Source: a virus. Taken from it: DNA of 43,520 nucleotides. The stretch lies in IMG/VR virus record IMGVR_UViG_3300013307_000026, positions 1 to 43,520 of that record. One strand, 5' to 3'. Shown here piece after piece: positions 1 through 6,912 of this stretch. The notes beneath the pieces are model-generated. The model was not told the DNA's origin. It saw nothing but the letters and a program-made list of their open reading frames with translations, and did not search any database. Each line of letters begins with the position of its first letter. Positions within the stretch are counted from its first letter, which is position 1. The position numbers and the translations under genes were made by a program.

Positions 1-68
1 GTCTGGGCAGGGTCTGGCGCCTGGTCTGGGCGCCTGGTCTGGGCATGCTGGCGCCTGGTCTGGCGCTC
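1..68. repeat. Left-end direct repeats (14-mer, three exact copies)
   Basis: The 14-mer GGCGCCTGGTCTGG occurs exactly at 16-29, 29-42 and 50-63, with partial copies of CCTGGTC on either side. No convincing gene lies in 1-399. The function is unknown: an iteron-like protein binding site, part of a genome-end or packaging region, or a replication element are all possible. Confidence 0.7.
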
Positions 69-165
69 ACCTGGTCACGTGGTTACTGGTCTGATCGGGT
101 GAGCGGGGACGGGAGATATTGCAGCGGCCCGAAACGCGGCGCGACTAGGGGCGGAGGTGCCGCGA

Positions 166-307
166 CACGTGTGAGGAATGAGACCAGTGAAGCGGCCTCG
201 AGCCGACACGCCGTGGTCTTAATCGTTAAGGCTCGAGGTCTGGTTGAGGGTGTCACGTGTGAGGCGCAACAAGTCTTATCGCATTGCTAGGGCTCACACG
301 TGTGAGG
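166..307. promoter_or_regulatory. Three spaced copies of CACGTGTGAGG
   Basis: CACGTGTGAGG occurs at 166-176, 254-264 and 297-307. The last copy lies in a perfect 14-bp palindrome, CTCACACGTGTGAG (293-306). The spacings are 88 and 43 bp, near multiples of four helical turns. All copies lie upstream of the first gene (400), so they look like operator or iteron sites. The binding protein is unknown. Confidence 0.55.
196..238. promoter_or_regulatory. Nested inverted repeat
   Basis: CCTCGAGCC (196-204) and GGCTCGAGG (230-238) form 9-bp arms. Inside lies a second palindrome, CTTAATCGTTAAG (218-230), one of the few A+T-rich patches in the left end. It could be a cruciform, an operator or a weak terminator. 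Nothing in the sequence decides between these. Confidence 0.5.
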
Positions 308-399
308 GTTCGGCCGGTGACGAGTGTTGGCAGCGCAGCACTCCGGATCTGGACGTGCTGCCGGGGAGGTCGGCCCGATCACCGGCACGCGGAGGAATC

Positions 400-981
400 A
401 TGTCTCGCTCACTCACTCGCTCACCGCTGACCAGGTTGGGCATCCGGCCCGCTAGCGTCCGGTCCCGCCTGATCGCTCTGGCCGACGCCGCTACTGCTGA
501 CGAGTGGGCCGCCGGCCGGTCCTGGTATGCGGGTTACCAGCGGGTCGCGATGGAACTGGGCGCCATCTCAGGTACCTCCGCCAGCCATGGCGCGGCACTC
601 ATCGCGGCGACGTCACCCCGTACGCGGTGGTCCGCCAACCTGGCCATGGCCAGGGGTGTTGCCATGGGTGACGCTCACGTGCCAGGCCTGAAGCGCAACG
701 TTGCCACGGCACGGCGTGCGCTGACCCTGGCGGATCCGGCGGAGGTCTTCCGTGGCCCTAAGACACGGGCATTCCACGCGAACCTGTCAGGCGATGAGTC
801 GGCCGTGACGCTCGATATTTGGATGTGCCGGGCGATGGGTGTCACCCCTGCGACCCTGGCCCGCGTCGGGGTGTATGAGGCACTGGCCGACATCGTCCGC
901 AATCTGGCCGCCCGCTATGACGTCACCCCTGCCCAGTTTCAGGCCGTGGTGTGGGTCCAGATTCGCGGGGCCGCTGCCTGA
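400..981 (+). CDS. HhH-GPD-like phage protein (193 aa)
   Basis: The start is the ATG at 400 because GGAGG lies just upstream (391-395); the open frame runs further 5' without another ribosome site. The C-terminal half reads FRGPKTRAFHANL, then a short helix and VTLDIWMCRAMG. This resembles the helix-hairpin-helix plus (V/L)D.(H/W)..R pattern of HhH-GPD base-excision glycosylases, in which the Asp is catalytic. It could therefore be a small DNA-binding or glycosylase-derived protein; it is shorter than classical glycosylases and no iron-sulphur cysteines are seen. It is the first gene after the repeat-rich left end and lacks the GAGAGGACACC box of its neighbours, so it may belong to a separate transcription unit. 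The glycosylase link is inference from motif shape only. Confidence 0.75.
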   Translation: MSRSLTRSPLTRLGIRPASVRSRLIALADAATADEWAAGRSWYAGYQRVAMELGAISGTSASHGAALIAATSPRTRWSANLAMARGVAMGDAHVPGLKRNVATARRALTLADPAEVFRGPKTRAFHANLSGDESAVTLDIWMCRAMGVTPATLARVGVYEALADIVRNLAARYDVTPAQFQAVVWVQIRGAAA

Positions 982-1053
982 TCAGGCCTGACCGCGAACG
1001 CATCGCCTGACCCGGCCGGATCGCCCGGCCGGACACCCTGAGAGGACACCCTG

Positions 1054-1203
1054 ATGGACACACTGCACCTCATCGCTTGGCTAGTCATCCTGGTCGGCAC
1101 CCTGGCCGCCATCGCTGCCTACGTCTACACCGCCCACAACGGGCCGCGCTGGGCGCACGAGCGCGACGCCCGCCTGGCCGCCACCCACACCCCGATCGCC
1201 TGA
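1054..1203 (+). CDS. Small single-pass membrane protein (49 aa)
   Basis: The ATG at 1054 follows a GAGAGGACACC box at 1040. Residues about 5-25 form one hydrophobic segment (LIAWLVILVGTLAAIAAYVY); the rest is a short polar tail rich in Arg and His. The stop TGA (1201-1203) is part of the box of the next gene. The function is unknown; small membrane peptides in phage early regions sometimes alter host envelope or superinfection, but nothing here shows that. Confidence 0.7.
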   Translation: MDTLHLIAWLVILVGTLAAIAAYVYTAHNGPRWAHERDARLAATHTPIA

Positions 1204-1216
1204 GAGGACACCCACC

Positions 1217-1576
1217 ATGATCGCCACCACCACCCGCGCGGCTGCCATTGCTGCCACCCTGACCGCTTCACCCGACGGGGCCACCGTGCCCGTCGACGCA
1301 TCCGCCACCGTGCCCGCCACGGGCTACGTCGTCGCCGATGCCCGCCACGGTGTCACCCTGGAGCGCCTAGACGCTGACCAGGTAGAGCGCTGGGTGCTCT
1401 CCAACCTGGACGCCACGCCCTACCTGGGTATCTGGGCAGACTCCGCCACGGGCCTCGTCTACCTGGACACGGTCGAGATCCTGCCTGACCGCGCCGACGC
1501 CATGGCCCGGGCCGCCACCCTGGGCGAGATCGCCATCTGGGATCTGGGCGCATCCGCTGAGATCCGTTGTGCCTGA
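1217..1576 (+). CDS. Hypothetical phage protein (119 aa)
   Basis: The start follows the box at 1202 with CACC between box and ATG. The N-terminus (about 35 residues) is Ala/Thr-rich and low in complexity. The rest is a compact acidic region (VTLERLDADQVERWVLSNLD, then YLGIWADSATGLVYLDTVEI) that looks like a small globular domain. No signal peptide is convincing and no family is recognised. Its stop is followed by the first GTATAC palindrome, so it is the last gene of the first unit. Confidence 0.7.
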   Translation: MIATTTRAAAIAATLTASPDGATVPVDASATVPATGYVVADARHGVTLERLDADQVERWVLSNLDATPYLGIWADSATGLVYLDTVEILPDRADAMARAATLGEIAIWDLGASAEIRCA

Positions 1577-1579
1577 CCG

Positions 1580-1589
1580 GTGTATACAC
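1580..1589 (+). promoter_or_regulatory. GTGTATACAC palindrome, promoter/operator P1
   Basis: A perfect 10-bp palindrome holding the -10-like hexamer TATACA (1582-1587), immediately after the stop of the 119-aa gene and about 18 nt before the next start box. It is the most divergent of seven related sites and has no clear -35 element. Confidence 0.5.
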
Positions 1590-1622
1590 GTACACACCCC
1601 GCCACCTGAGAGGACGCCCGCC

Positions 1623-1814
1623 ATGCTCACACCGAACGATGACCACCCGAACGACGTCGACACCGACCCGGCCGACCCGGCCGTGATCGCCTGGGATGCG
1701 GACGCCGCCGCCCGCCAGGCCCGCCACAACGACCGCGTACGGGCCGCCCGTGACGCCGCCACCGATGACCCGTGGGCCTGGTCCGCCACGGTCGCCACCA
1801 CCACCACCCGCTGA
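1623..1814 (+). CDS. Small acidic hypothetical protein (63 aa)
   Basis: The ATG at 1623 follows the variant box GAGAGGACGCC (1608). The frame extends upstream across the P1 palindrome, but the box and the promoter make 1623 the likely start. The product begins with an Asp/Asn/Pro-rich stretch, then a charged helix (AARQARHNDRVRAARDAA), and ends Thr-rich. No family is recognised. Its stop overlaps the next box. Confidence 0.65.
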   Translation: MLTPNDDHPNDVDTDPADPAVIAWDADAAARQARHNDRVRAARDAATDDPWAWSATVATTTTR

Positions 1815-1826
1815 GAGGACACCACC

Positions 1827-2147
1827 ATGAGCACCACCCGCACCGCCCTGGCCGCCCTGGCCGCCACCCTGGCCGCCGCTGCAGCCTCCGCCACCATCGG
1901 CCTGGCCGCCATGCCAGCGCATGCCACGCCCGACGCCTGGCAGCCCGCCACCCGCACCGTGGCACCCGCCACGCCGCCCACCATGACCGCCACCCAGGTT
2001 GAGGGATGGCGCCTGTATCGGAGCGAGATCAGCCCCAACGACGGGTGCTGGCTCGACTTCACGTCGTCGTTCCTGGGCCTCGACTACGCCGACGCCTACG
2101 CCAACACCCCGCTCCGCCTGGCCCCGTACGCCGACGCCTGCAACTGA
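1827..2147 (+). CDS. Predicted secreted protein (106 aa)
   Basis: The start follows the box at 1813. The N-terminus is a classic signal peptide: positively charged start (R5), a long Ala/Leu core (residues about 7-28) and an AHA-T cleavage site near residue 33. The mature part of about 73 residues has two Cys (in NDGCWLDF and at the penultimate position) that could form a disulphide outside the membrane. A secreted or envelope protein made from an early-type phage unit might change the host surface, for instance in superinfection exclusion, but that is inference. No family is recognised. Confidence 0.75.
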   Translation: MSTTRTALAALAATLAAAAASATIGLAAMPAHATPDAWQPATRTVAPATPPTMTATQVEGWRLYRSEISPNDGCWLDFTSSFLGLDYADAYANTPLRLAPYADACN

Positions 2148-2176
2148 CCACCCAACCCACCCGAGGAGACACCGCC

Positions 2177-2491
2177 ATGCTCTACCTGAACACCCACGAG
2201 ATCGCCACCTACGCCGTCAACTCCGACCCCGAGCGCCTGCCCAACCTGCACCGGGCGGCCGACACCCTCGCCAACCTGGCCCAGTGGGCCGACGAGAACA
2301 GCGACGGCTGGGCCTACTGGCCCAAGCCATGCCGGGCGGCTGCCAGCCTGCAGCGCCTGCTCATCCGCCCCGAGCACAACGGGTACGACGCCGTCGACTG
2401 CGACGCTGCCACCCTGGCCGCCGCCCTGCGCCCCGTGAAGGCATTTCTCACCCGCCAGGGCGTCGATCACGACGCCATCATCTCCGCCTGA
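2177..2491 (+). CDS. Hypothetical phage protein (104 aa)
   Basis: The start at 2177 follows the variant box GAGGAGACACC (2163); the upstream in-frame extension overlaps the previous gene and is rejected. The product is a mainly helical small domain with regular Leu/Ala spacing (LHRAADTLANLAQWADEN) and a central YWPKPCRAAASLQ segment. No transmembrane segment or metal site is seen and no family is recognised. Confidence 0.7.
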   Translation: MLYLNTHEIATYAVNSDPERLPNLHRAADTLANLAQWADENSDGWAYWPKPCRAAASLQRLLIRPEHNGYDAVDCDAATLAAALRPVKAFLTRQGVDHDAIISA

Positions 2492-2530
2492 CCACCCACC
2501 CACCCAGCACCACGAGAGGACACCACCACC

Positions 2531-2962
2531 ATGAACGTCAGCGCCTACGTCCAGCACCGCCGCCAGTGGGACCAGGTCTGGAGCCTGGCCGCCGACCCGG
2601 TCGCCGCCATCCACCAGGCCGCCACCTTCGCCAGCCCGGAAGACCTGGCCCGCCTCGAGCAGGCCCTGGCCAACCTGAACCGTCGGCCCGTCGTCGGCGA
2701 GCCCGCCACCTACCACATCGGCTCCGACCGCTACGCCGCCCGCGTCGTCTGGGTCAGCCCGTCCGGCCACCAGTGCCGCGTCGCCATCGGTGGCGGTGAG
2801 CCTGGTGACGGCACCCTGTTCACCCGTCGCCAGTGCCGGGTCCAGATGCCCGTCTGGGCCGCCAGCACCAGCGCCCCCGGCATCCGCTACGTGATGGCGG
2901 GCGGCAACTACGGCACCGTCACCTTCGGCCACGCCGAGGACTACCGCGACCCGTCGTTCTGA
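2531..2962 (+). CDS. Conserved phage protein ending YRDPSF (143 aa)
   Basis: The start follows the box at 2514. After a helical N-terminus (about 60 residues) comes a beta-rich domain, TYHIGSDRYAARVVWVSPSG, then FTRRQCRV and a C-terminal YRDPSF. The SDRYA, FTRR and Y.DPSF signature resembles a small, widespread phage family of unknown function. No catalytic residues are evident. A strong hairpin (2970-2995) follows the stop and probably ends this unit. Confidence 0.75.
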   Translation: MNVSAYVQHRRQWDQVWSLAADPVAAIHQAATFASPEDLARLEQALANLNRRPVVGEPATYHIGSDRYAARVVWVSPSGHQCRVAIGGGEPGDGTLFTRRQCRVQMPVWAASTSAPGIRYVMAGGNYGTVTFGHAEDYRDPSF

Positions 2963-2969
2963 CCACCCC

Positions 2970-2995
2970 GGCCCGGGGCGCCATCGCCCCGGGCC
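2970..2995 (+). terminator. Hairpin, 11-bp perfect stem
   Basis: GGCCCGGGGCG (2970-2980) and CGCCCCGGGCC (2985-2995) flank a CCAT loop just after a stop codon. There is no U-tract, as is common for actinobacterial terminators. It may attenuate rather than stop transcription, because the next gene has no visible promoter of its own. Confidence 0.65.
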
Positions 2996-3042
2996 ACCAC
3001 CCACCACCCACCAGCACCACCCACGAGAGGACACCACCCGAC

Positions 3043-3549
3043 ATGACTCACTCCACCATCACCCAGACCCCGGCCGAGCACGCCGCCATCGCCGCCACCC
3101 ACGCCGCACTGATGACCGTCAACAGCGTCGAAGCATGGGCGCCCAGCACCCACCTGTTCGGCGACCTCGAGCACGTCCTGATCGCCATGTTCCGCGACAC
3201 CTACCCCGACCGTGACATCGACGCTCACGCCTGGCTCACCGACCTGCATGACGGCGTCACCCCGGCCGACGCTGAGCAGCGCATGCTGGTCCGCCACGGC
3301 ATCGGCACCGTGATGTCGGGCGACCGCCAGCACTGGATCGAGACCGGCGAGCACGTCACCCACGCGTTCGAAGTCGACAGCCAGGACGAGGGCGGCCCCG
3401 ACGAGGCGCACGCCGCGTTCTGCTCCTGCGGCTGGCGCTGTGAGTGGCAGCACGCCGACACCACCGGCCCGAACTACACCGGCAGCGACGCCTACGACGC
3501 AGCCCGCAGCGAGGGCGACCTGCACCTGGAGCAGGTGCTCGAAGCCTGA
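3043..3549 (+). CDS. Cys-rich hypothetical phage protein (168 aa)
   Basis: The start at 3043 follows the box at 3025; the longer upstream frame runs through the hairpin and is rejected. The C-terminal third holds a C-x-C-x3-C cluster (FCSCGWRCEW) followed by A..A...GD.H, resembling small metal-binding modules seen in many actinophage proteins. The N-terminal part is helical and acidic. The function is unknown. It is the only gene between two strong hairpins. Confidence 0.7.
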   Translation: MTHSTITQTPAEHAAIAATHAALMTVNSVEAWAPSTHLFGDLEHVLIAMFRDTYPDRDIDAHAWLTDLHDGVTPADAEQRMLVRHGIGTVMSGDRQHWIETGEHVTHAFEVDSQDEGGPDEAHAAFCSCGWRCEWQHADTTGPNYTGSDAYDAARSEGDLHLEQVLEA

Positions 3550-3555
3550 TCCCAC

Positions 3556-3584
3556 GGTTGGGCCCGGACCGACCGGGCCCAACC
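3556..3584 (+). terminator. Hairpin, 12-bp perfect stem
   Basis: GGTTGGGCCCGG (3556-3567) and CCGGGCCCAACC (3573-3584) with a 5-nt loop, a few bases after a stop codon and 34 nt before promoter P2. This is the clearest terminator in the window. Confidence 0.8.
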
Positions 3585-3617
3585 CTCAACCCGAGGTCCA
3601 GGGTATTTGGACCGCGT

Positions 3618-3627
3618 GAGTATACTC
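3618..3627 (+). promoter_or_regulatory. GAGTATACTC palindrome, promoter/operator P2
   Basis: A perfect 10-bp palindrome containing TATACT (3621-3626), directly downstream of a strong terminator and 22 nt before the next start box. This placement makes a promoter very likely. No good -35 hexamer lies 16-18 nt upstream, so either an activator or an unusual promoter class is implied. Confidence 0.7.
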
Positions 3628-3661
3628 GTCTCAGTACCACCCACCGCCGAGAGGACACCCC

Positions 3662-4171
3662 ATGCACACCACCACCCACCCCGCCAGCCCGAAGGCCATC
3701 GGCTACGCCCGCGCCCTGCTGGAGACCCGCCAGGTACCCGAGGCCTGGCTGCCCGCCGCCGAGGACGCCCTCACCCAGGGCGACGCCCGTCGGGTGTCCA
3801 CCCTGATCGACGCCCTCAAGCCCCTGCCCTGGAAGGCCCTGCCCGACGTCATCGGTAAGGCGCTTGACGTCCCGGCCGGGCGCTACGCCGTCGCCACCGA
3901 GGCAGGCCCGCTCGGGTTCTACCGGGTCAGCCGCCCCACCGAGGGGCGCTGGGCAGGGCGCACGTTCGTCACCGTCCAGGCCTCCGACGACGAGCACCCG
4001 GTGCGGGGCCTGGCTGCCACCGCCGTGCTCGGCAAGATCGCCGCCGACCCCGAGGGTGCGAGCACCACCTACGGCCGCGAGTTGGGCGTCTGCGGAGTCT
4101 GCGGCCGCACCCTCACCGACGAGGCAAGCAGGGCCGCCGGCATCGGCCCCGTCTGCGCCGCCAAGTTCTGA
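3662..4171 (+). CDS. Phage protein with C-terminal zinc-ribbon (DUF6011-like, 169 aa)
   Basis: First gene after promoter P2, with the box at 3649. The N-terminal third (KAIGYARALLETRQVPEAW) is a helical domain and the middle is beta-rich (GRYAVATEAGPLGFYRV). The last 30 residues carry C-x2-C-GRTLTD, then a Ser and GIGPVCAAKF, the pattern of the DUF6011 zinc-binding family common in actinophages and actinobacteria. The four metal ligands are probably the two Cys of CGVC and the C-terminal Cys plus one other residue. The role is not known; nucleic-acid binding is plausible. A strong hairpin follows. Confidence 0.8.
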   Translation: MHTTTHPASPKAIGYARALLETRQVPEAWLPAAEDALTQGDARRVSTLIDALKPLPWKALPDVIGKALDVPAGRYAVATEAGPLGFYRVSRPTEGRWAGRTFVTVQASDDEHPVRGLAATAVLGKIAADPEGASTTYGRELGVCGVCGRTLTDEASRAAGIGPVCAAKF

Positions 4172-4178
4172 CCACCCC

Positions 4179-4203
4179 GGCCGGGGGCGCCCAGCCCCCG
4201 GCC
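4179..4203 (+). terminator. Hairpin, 10-bp perfect stem
   Basis: GGCCGGGGGC (4179-4188) and GCCCCCGGCC (4194-4203) with a 5-nt loop, 8 nt after the zinc-ribbon gene. There is no U-tract. The next gene starts 27 nt later with only a start box, so this may be a partial terminator or an mRNA-stabilising stem. Confidence 0.6.
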
Positions 4204-4230
4204 ACCCACCCGCACGAGAGGACACCCACC

Positions 4231-4533
4231 ATGACCATCGCCGAAGCCGTCACCGAGCACGAGGCCTGGGCCGCCGACCGCGCGTCCATCCTCGAGGAGG
4301 AGTCCGAGACCGGCTACCTGGACGTCAACGGCATCCAGGCCAGCGACGACGCCGCCGTCGAGGGGTACATCGCCCTCGCTGGCCTGCTCGCCGCCCCCCT
4401 CGCCGCCATCGACTCCGAACTGGACCGCTGGCAGGCGATCGCCGACCACCCCGGCAGCAGCGGCGCGGCCAAGACCGTGGCCCACGCCTCCGTCGTCGCC
4501 ATCAAGCGGCTGCGCTCCAGGATCGAGGCCTGA
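4231..4533 (+). CDS. Hypothetical helical protein (100 aa)
   Basis: The start follows the box at 4216. The product is acidic and alpha-helical throughout (DRASILEEESETGYLDVNG, then IALAGLLAAPLAAIDSELDRW), ending in a basic helix. The central Leu/Ala run is too interrupted for a sure membrane segment. No family is recognised. The next gene starts 1 nt after its stop (TGACATG), so the two are translationally coupled. Confidence 0.7.
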   Translation: MTIAEAVTEHEAWAADRASILEEESETGYLDVNGIQASDDAAVEGYIALAGLLAAPLAAIDSELDRWQAIADHPGSSGAAKTVAHASVVAIKRLRSRIEA

Positions 4534-4534
4534 C

Positions 4535-4765
4535 ATGCCGCTCGCCCGCACCCAGCGCGTCGCCCACATCATCGACAACGACGACGTCGCCCTCACCTAC
4601 TGCGGCCTGATGCTCGCCGTCCCGGCCGACCCGACCGACACCGCCGCCATCCGGGTGCTGACCAGCGCCGGACCCGCCGAGAGCGACTACGCCATCTTCG
4701 ACGACGTCGAGATCCCGCACAACGACTGGCCCTGCATCGCCTGCCACGACCGCTACAACCGCTGA
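4535..4765 (+). CDS. Hypothetical protein with C-terminal CxxC (76 aa)
   Basis: The ATG sits 1 nt after the preceding TGA and has no box of its own, so translation is probably by re-initiation. The product looks beta-rich (VALTYCGLMLAVPADPTD) and ends with PCIACHDRYNR, half of a zinc ribbon; with C23 and the nearby His it could bind one metal. No family is recognised. Its stop lies in the next start box. Confidence 0.65.
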   Translation: MPLARTQRVAHIIDNDDVALTYCGLMLAVPADPTDTAAIRVLTSAGPAESDYAIFDDVEIPHNDWPCIACHDRYNR

Positions 4766-4776
4766 GAGGACCCGCC

Positions 4777-5241
4777 ATGCAGACCATCACCACCCACCAC
4801 GGCCACGGCGTCGACCGCGCCACCCTCACCGTCGACGCCCACCCCGACCCGACCACGGGCCGCACCTACTGGGCCTGGCAGACCCACTTCACCCGGACCG
4901 CCGGCCTCGCCTGGCGCGGCACGGCCGACTACTCCGAGGAGGCCCTCGCCGCCGCCTTCGCTGTCGCCACCGACGAGGTCGACTGCGAGCGCTGCTTCGC
5001 CCCGCTCGAGGACGTCACCCGCTCCGCCGACATCGACGGGCTCCAGCCCAAGTACACCGTCGACGACCAGCCCTACCTGTCCGGCCTGCGGCTCGCCACC
5101 CGGGCCGAGATCCAGGACTACTACGAGACCTACGGCCTGGCCAGCGAGGGCACCATCAACGACTGGCTGCGTCAGATCGACGCGTCGACCGCCATCCTGG
5201 CCCGCCACCTGCGGGACACCGACCCGCAGCGCCAGCCGTGA
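4777..5241 (+). CDS. Hypothetical phage protein (154 aa)
   Basis: The start follows a variant box (GAGAGGACCCG, 4764). The N-terminal half looks like a beta-rich domain (HGVDRATLTVDAHPDPTTG...YWAWQTHFTRT). A C-x2-C (DCERCFAP) lies near residue 70, and the C-terminal half is helical with LRLATRAEIQDYYETYG. No family or enzyme motif is recognised. Its stop overlaps the start of a 25-residue membrane peptide (GTGA). Confidence 0.7.
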   Translation: MQTITTHHGHGVDRATLTVDAHPDPTTGRTYWAWQTHFTRTAGLAWRGTADYSEEALAAAFAVATDEVDCERCFAPLEDVTRSADIDGLQPKYTVDDQPYLSGLRLATRAEIQDYYETYGLASEGTINDWLRQIDASTAILARHLRDTDPQRQP

Positions 5242-5315
5242 GGGCGCGCGACTGGCTGGCCGCCATCGCCCTGGTCGTCACCGCCTGGCTGGCCTGCACC
5301 CTGTTCCTAGCCTGA
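5238..5315 (+). CDS. 25-residue membrane peptide
   Basis: A GTG start overlaps the preceding stop (GTGA, 5238-5241), the same coupling used many times in this window. The product is a short basic N-terminus (RARDW) followed by about 18 hydrophobic residues (LAAIALVVTAWLACTLFLA). It ends 4 nt before promoter P3. The tight overlap and the pure transmembrane composition support translation, but so short a frame may be chance. No function can be assigned. Confidence 0.5.
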   Translation: MRARDWLAAIALVVTAWLACTLFLA

Positions 5316-5319
5316 ACCT

Positions 5320-5329
5320 GTGTATACTC
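5320..5329 (+). promoter_or_regulatory. GTGTATACTC element, promoter/operator P3
   Basis: TATACT at 5323-5328, 14 nt before the start box of the next gene. Identical to P4 and to the - strand site P7. A -35 is only weakly suggested (CTGTTC at 5301-5306, 16-nt spacer). Confidence 0.7.
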
Positions 5330-5358
5330 ATCCCACACCCACCGAGAGGACACCCACC

Positions 5359-5772
5359 ATGTACCCACCCGAGCCCCGCGCCCACGGCGTCGTCACCCTG
5401 ACCCTGCTCGACCTCGACGCGCTCAGCACCCAGGCCCTGGAGGCCTGGCGCCGCGAGCGTCCCGACACCAACTACATCCGGATGGAGCCGGGCTTCGCCC
5501 CGTACGCCGCCACCGAGCACGACGGCACGCTGTACGTCATCTGCAACGAGGGCGTGGGCTGGGAGGTCACCGACACCAACCCCCTGCCGCTCGACCTGTA
5601 CGGCCGCGCCGAGCACTCGTTCAGCATGGCGCCCAACATGCGCGCCACCCTGTCCCCCGACGAGGTGCGGTCCCTGATGACCGGCGACACCGTCGACCTG
5701 GCCGACCACGTCCGCCGGTTCGGCGACCGGCTCGAGGTCAACTTCGAGACCTGGCTGGGACGGCTGTCATGA
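5359..5772 (+). CDS. Hypothetical phage protein (137 aa)
   Basis: First gene after P3, with the box at 5344. The frame is open upstream to 5320, but that part would overlap the promoter. The product is a mixed alpha/beta protein with a YAATEHDGTLYVICNEG strand pair and a helical acidic C-terminus (LSPDEVRSLMTGDTVDLADH). No motif is recognised. The next gene overlaps by 4 nt (ATGA). Confidence 0.7.
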   Translation: MYPPEPRAHGVVTLTLLDLDALSTQALEAWRRERPDTNYIRMEPGFAPYAATEHDGTLYVICNEGVGWEVTDTNPLPLDLYGRAEHSFSMAPNMRATLSPDEVRSLMTGDTVDLADHVRRFGDRLEVNFETWLGRLS

Positions 5773-5975
5773 CCCCGGCCGAGCACCGCCAGATCTCCCT
5801 GGACGCGGGCCACGACGGCTCGTTCTACACCGTCGCCGACCTGCACCGGGTCGAAGGCGCCCGGCTCGCCAGGCTCCGAGGCTCCGGGGCCAGCGGCACC
5901 CACGGCGACCGCCGCACCAAGCGACTCCGCGATCGGGGCTCGCGCAAGCGGGCCGCCATCCGCGACCAGCACTGA
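5769..5975 (+). CDS. Small basic protein (68 aa)
   Basis: The ATGA overlap with the preceding gene gives the start. The first 30 residues are acidic and polar; the last 30 are strongly basic (GDRRTKRLRDRGSRKRAAI), as expected for a protein that binds nucleic acid. No fold or family is recognised. Confidence 0.6.
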   Translation: MTPAEHRQISLDAGHDGSFYTVADLHRVEGARLARLRGSGASGTHGDRRTKRLRDRGSRKRAAIRDQH

Positions 5976-6005
5976 CCACCCCGCACCATCGAGAGGACAC
6001 CCACC

Positions 6006-6302
6006 ATGAGCACCACCAACAACGACGTCCGCTGGATCGTCATCAACGCTGGCACCCGCCAGCGCAGCGAGATCCAGGCCTACCTGTACGACCGGACCAC
6101 CATCGTCCAGTCCTACAACGACGGCCACGGGGACGTGCACATCGCCGTCACGCTCGACCCCACCTCGAGCCCCGACGCCACGTTCCTGGCCAGGTACCAG
6201 GCCGAGCGGCTCATGTCCGGCTGGATCGGCGCCACCGTGTGCGAGACGTTCACCGAGGCTGTCGCCGAGGCGTTCCGCGTGCTGGAGAGGGCGCGTGCGT
6301 GA
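6006..6302 (+). CDS. Hypothetical phage protein (98 aa)
   Basis: The start follows the box at 5991. A small alpha/beta protein beginning with a beta strand (VRWIVINAG) and ending in a helix (FTEAVAEAFRVLERARA). No signal peptide or metal site. The stop and the next start share a base (TGATG at 6300-6304), so the two are coupled. No family recognised. Confidence 0.7.
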   Translation: MSTTNNDVRWIVINAGTRQRSEIQAYLYDRTTIVQSYNDGHGDVHIAVTLDPTSSPDATFLARYQAERLMSGWIGATVCETFTEAVAEAFRVLERARA

Positions 6303-6586
6303 TGCCGTTCTCCAAGCGCGTCATCCAGAACCCCGGAGCCCGGGTCGAGATCGAGTACCGGGCCATGCCCACCTACGTCCTCAACGCCGGCGGCTGGGAC
6401 CACCAGCGGGTCGAGGTCACCCGGCACGAGTGCACCTACCCCGTCACCAGCCGGGGCGTGCAGTGGAAGAAGGGCACCGAGGAGGCGGAGACGTTCACCA
6501 TCGCGCGGGCCGACATCCCCGAACTGATCTCCGCCCTCGCCTCCTACCTGGCCGACTTCACCATGACCGAACTGGAGGAAGGATGA
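6302..6586 (+). CDS. Hypothetical phage protein (94 aa)
   Basis: The ATG at 6302 shares a base with the preceding stop. The product is beta-rich (GARVEIEYRAMPTYVLNAG) with a C-terminal helix (DIPELISALASYLADFTMTEL). No catalytic motif is seen. An ATGA overlap links it to the membrane peptide at 6583, forming a four-gene coupled run (6006-6904). Confidence 0.7.
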   Translation: MPFSKRVIQNPGARVEIEYRAMPTYVLNAGGWDHQRVEVTRHECTYPVTSRGVQWKKGTEEAETFTIARADIPELISALASYLADFTMTELEEG

Positions 6587-6678
6587 AGCAGCGCAGCAGC
6601 GACGACATCGCCGTGCTGGTCACCGTCATCGCCATCGTCATCGTTCTCCTGATCCACGGCGCCGGGCTGGCGGGCTGA
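6583..6678 (+). CDS. 31-residue membrane peptide
   Basis: The ATGA overlap and an upstream GGAGGAAGG (6574-6582) decide the start. The peptide has a charged N-terminus (KQRSSDD) and then about 20 hydrophobic residues (AVLVTVIAIVIVLLIHG). With a good ribosome site and coupling on both sides it is more convincing than the 25-residue peptide at 5238. Function unknown. Confidence 0.65.
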   Translation: MKQRSSDDIAVLVTVIAIVIVLLIHGAGLAG

Positions 6679-6679
6679 C

Positions 6680-6904
6680 ATGATCCAGCCACCCGGCAAC
6701 ACGCCCCGGCCACCGGCCCTGTACTGCACCGCCTGCGGGGCCACCGCCACCGCCTGCACGTGCGAACCAGGGCTGCGGCACCTGGCTCCCATCCCGGCCC
6801 AGCCACGCTCGGTCATCGGCACCACCCTGCTGGTCCTGCTGACCGTCCTGGTGATCGCCCCGATCCTGCTGATCGCCGGCTGCCAGGCCCTGTTCGGGTC
6901 CTGA
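6680..6904 (+). CDS. Zinc-ribbon plus transmembrane protein (74 aa)
   Basis: The ATG is 1 nt after the preceding stop (TGACATG). The N-terminal half has C-x2-C and C-x-C (YCTACGATATACTCEPG), a probable zinc ribbon. The C-terminal half is one transmembrane helix (about residues 47-69) ending near a Cys. The ribbon would then lie on one face of the membrane. This layout recurs in phage accessory membrane proteins of unknown role. Confidence 0.7.
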   Translation: MIQPPGNTPRPPALYCTACGATATACTCEPGLRHLAPIPAQPRSVIGTTLLVLLTVLVIAPILLIAGCQALFGS

Positions 6905-6912
6905 CCCGACGC

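Noticed and set aside
45-290. An 81-codon + strand frame at the left end
   Set aside because: It crosses the 14-mer repeats and two CACGTGTGAGG sites and has no ribosome site.
2096-3037. A 313-codon - strand open frame in the left arm
   Set aside because: Val/Gly-rich antisense frame over two + strand genes with start boxes.
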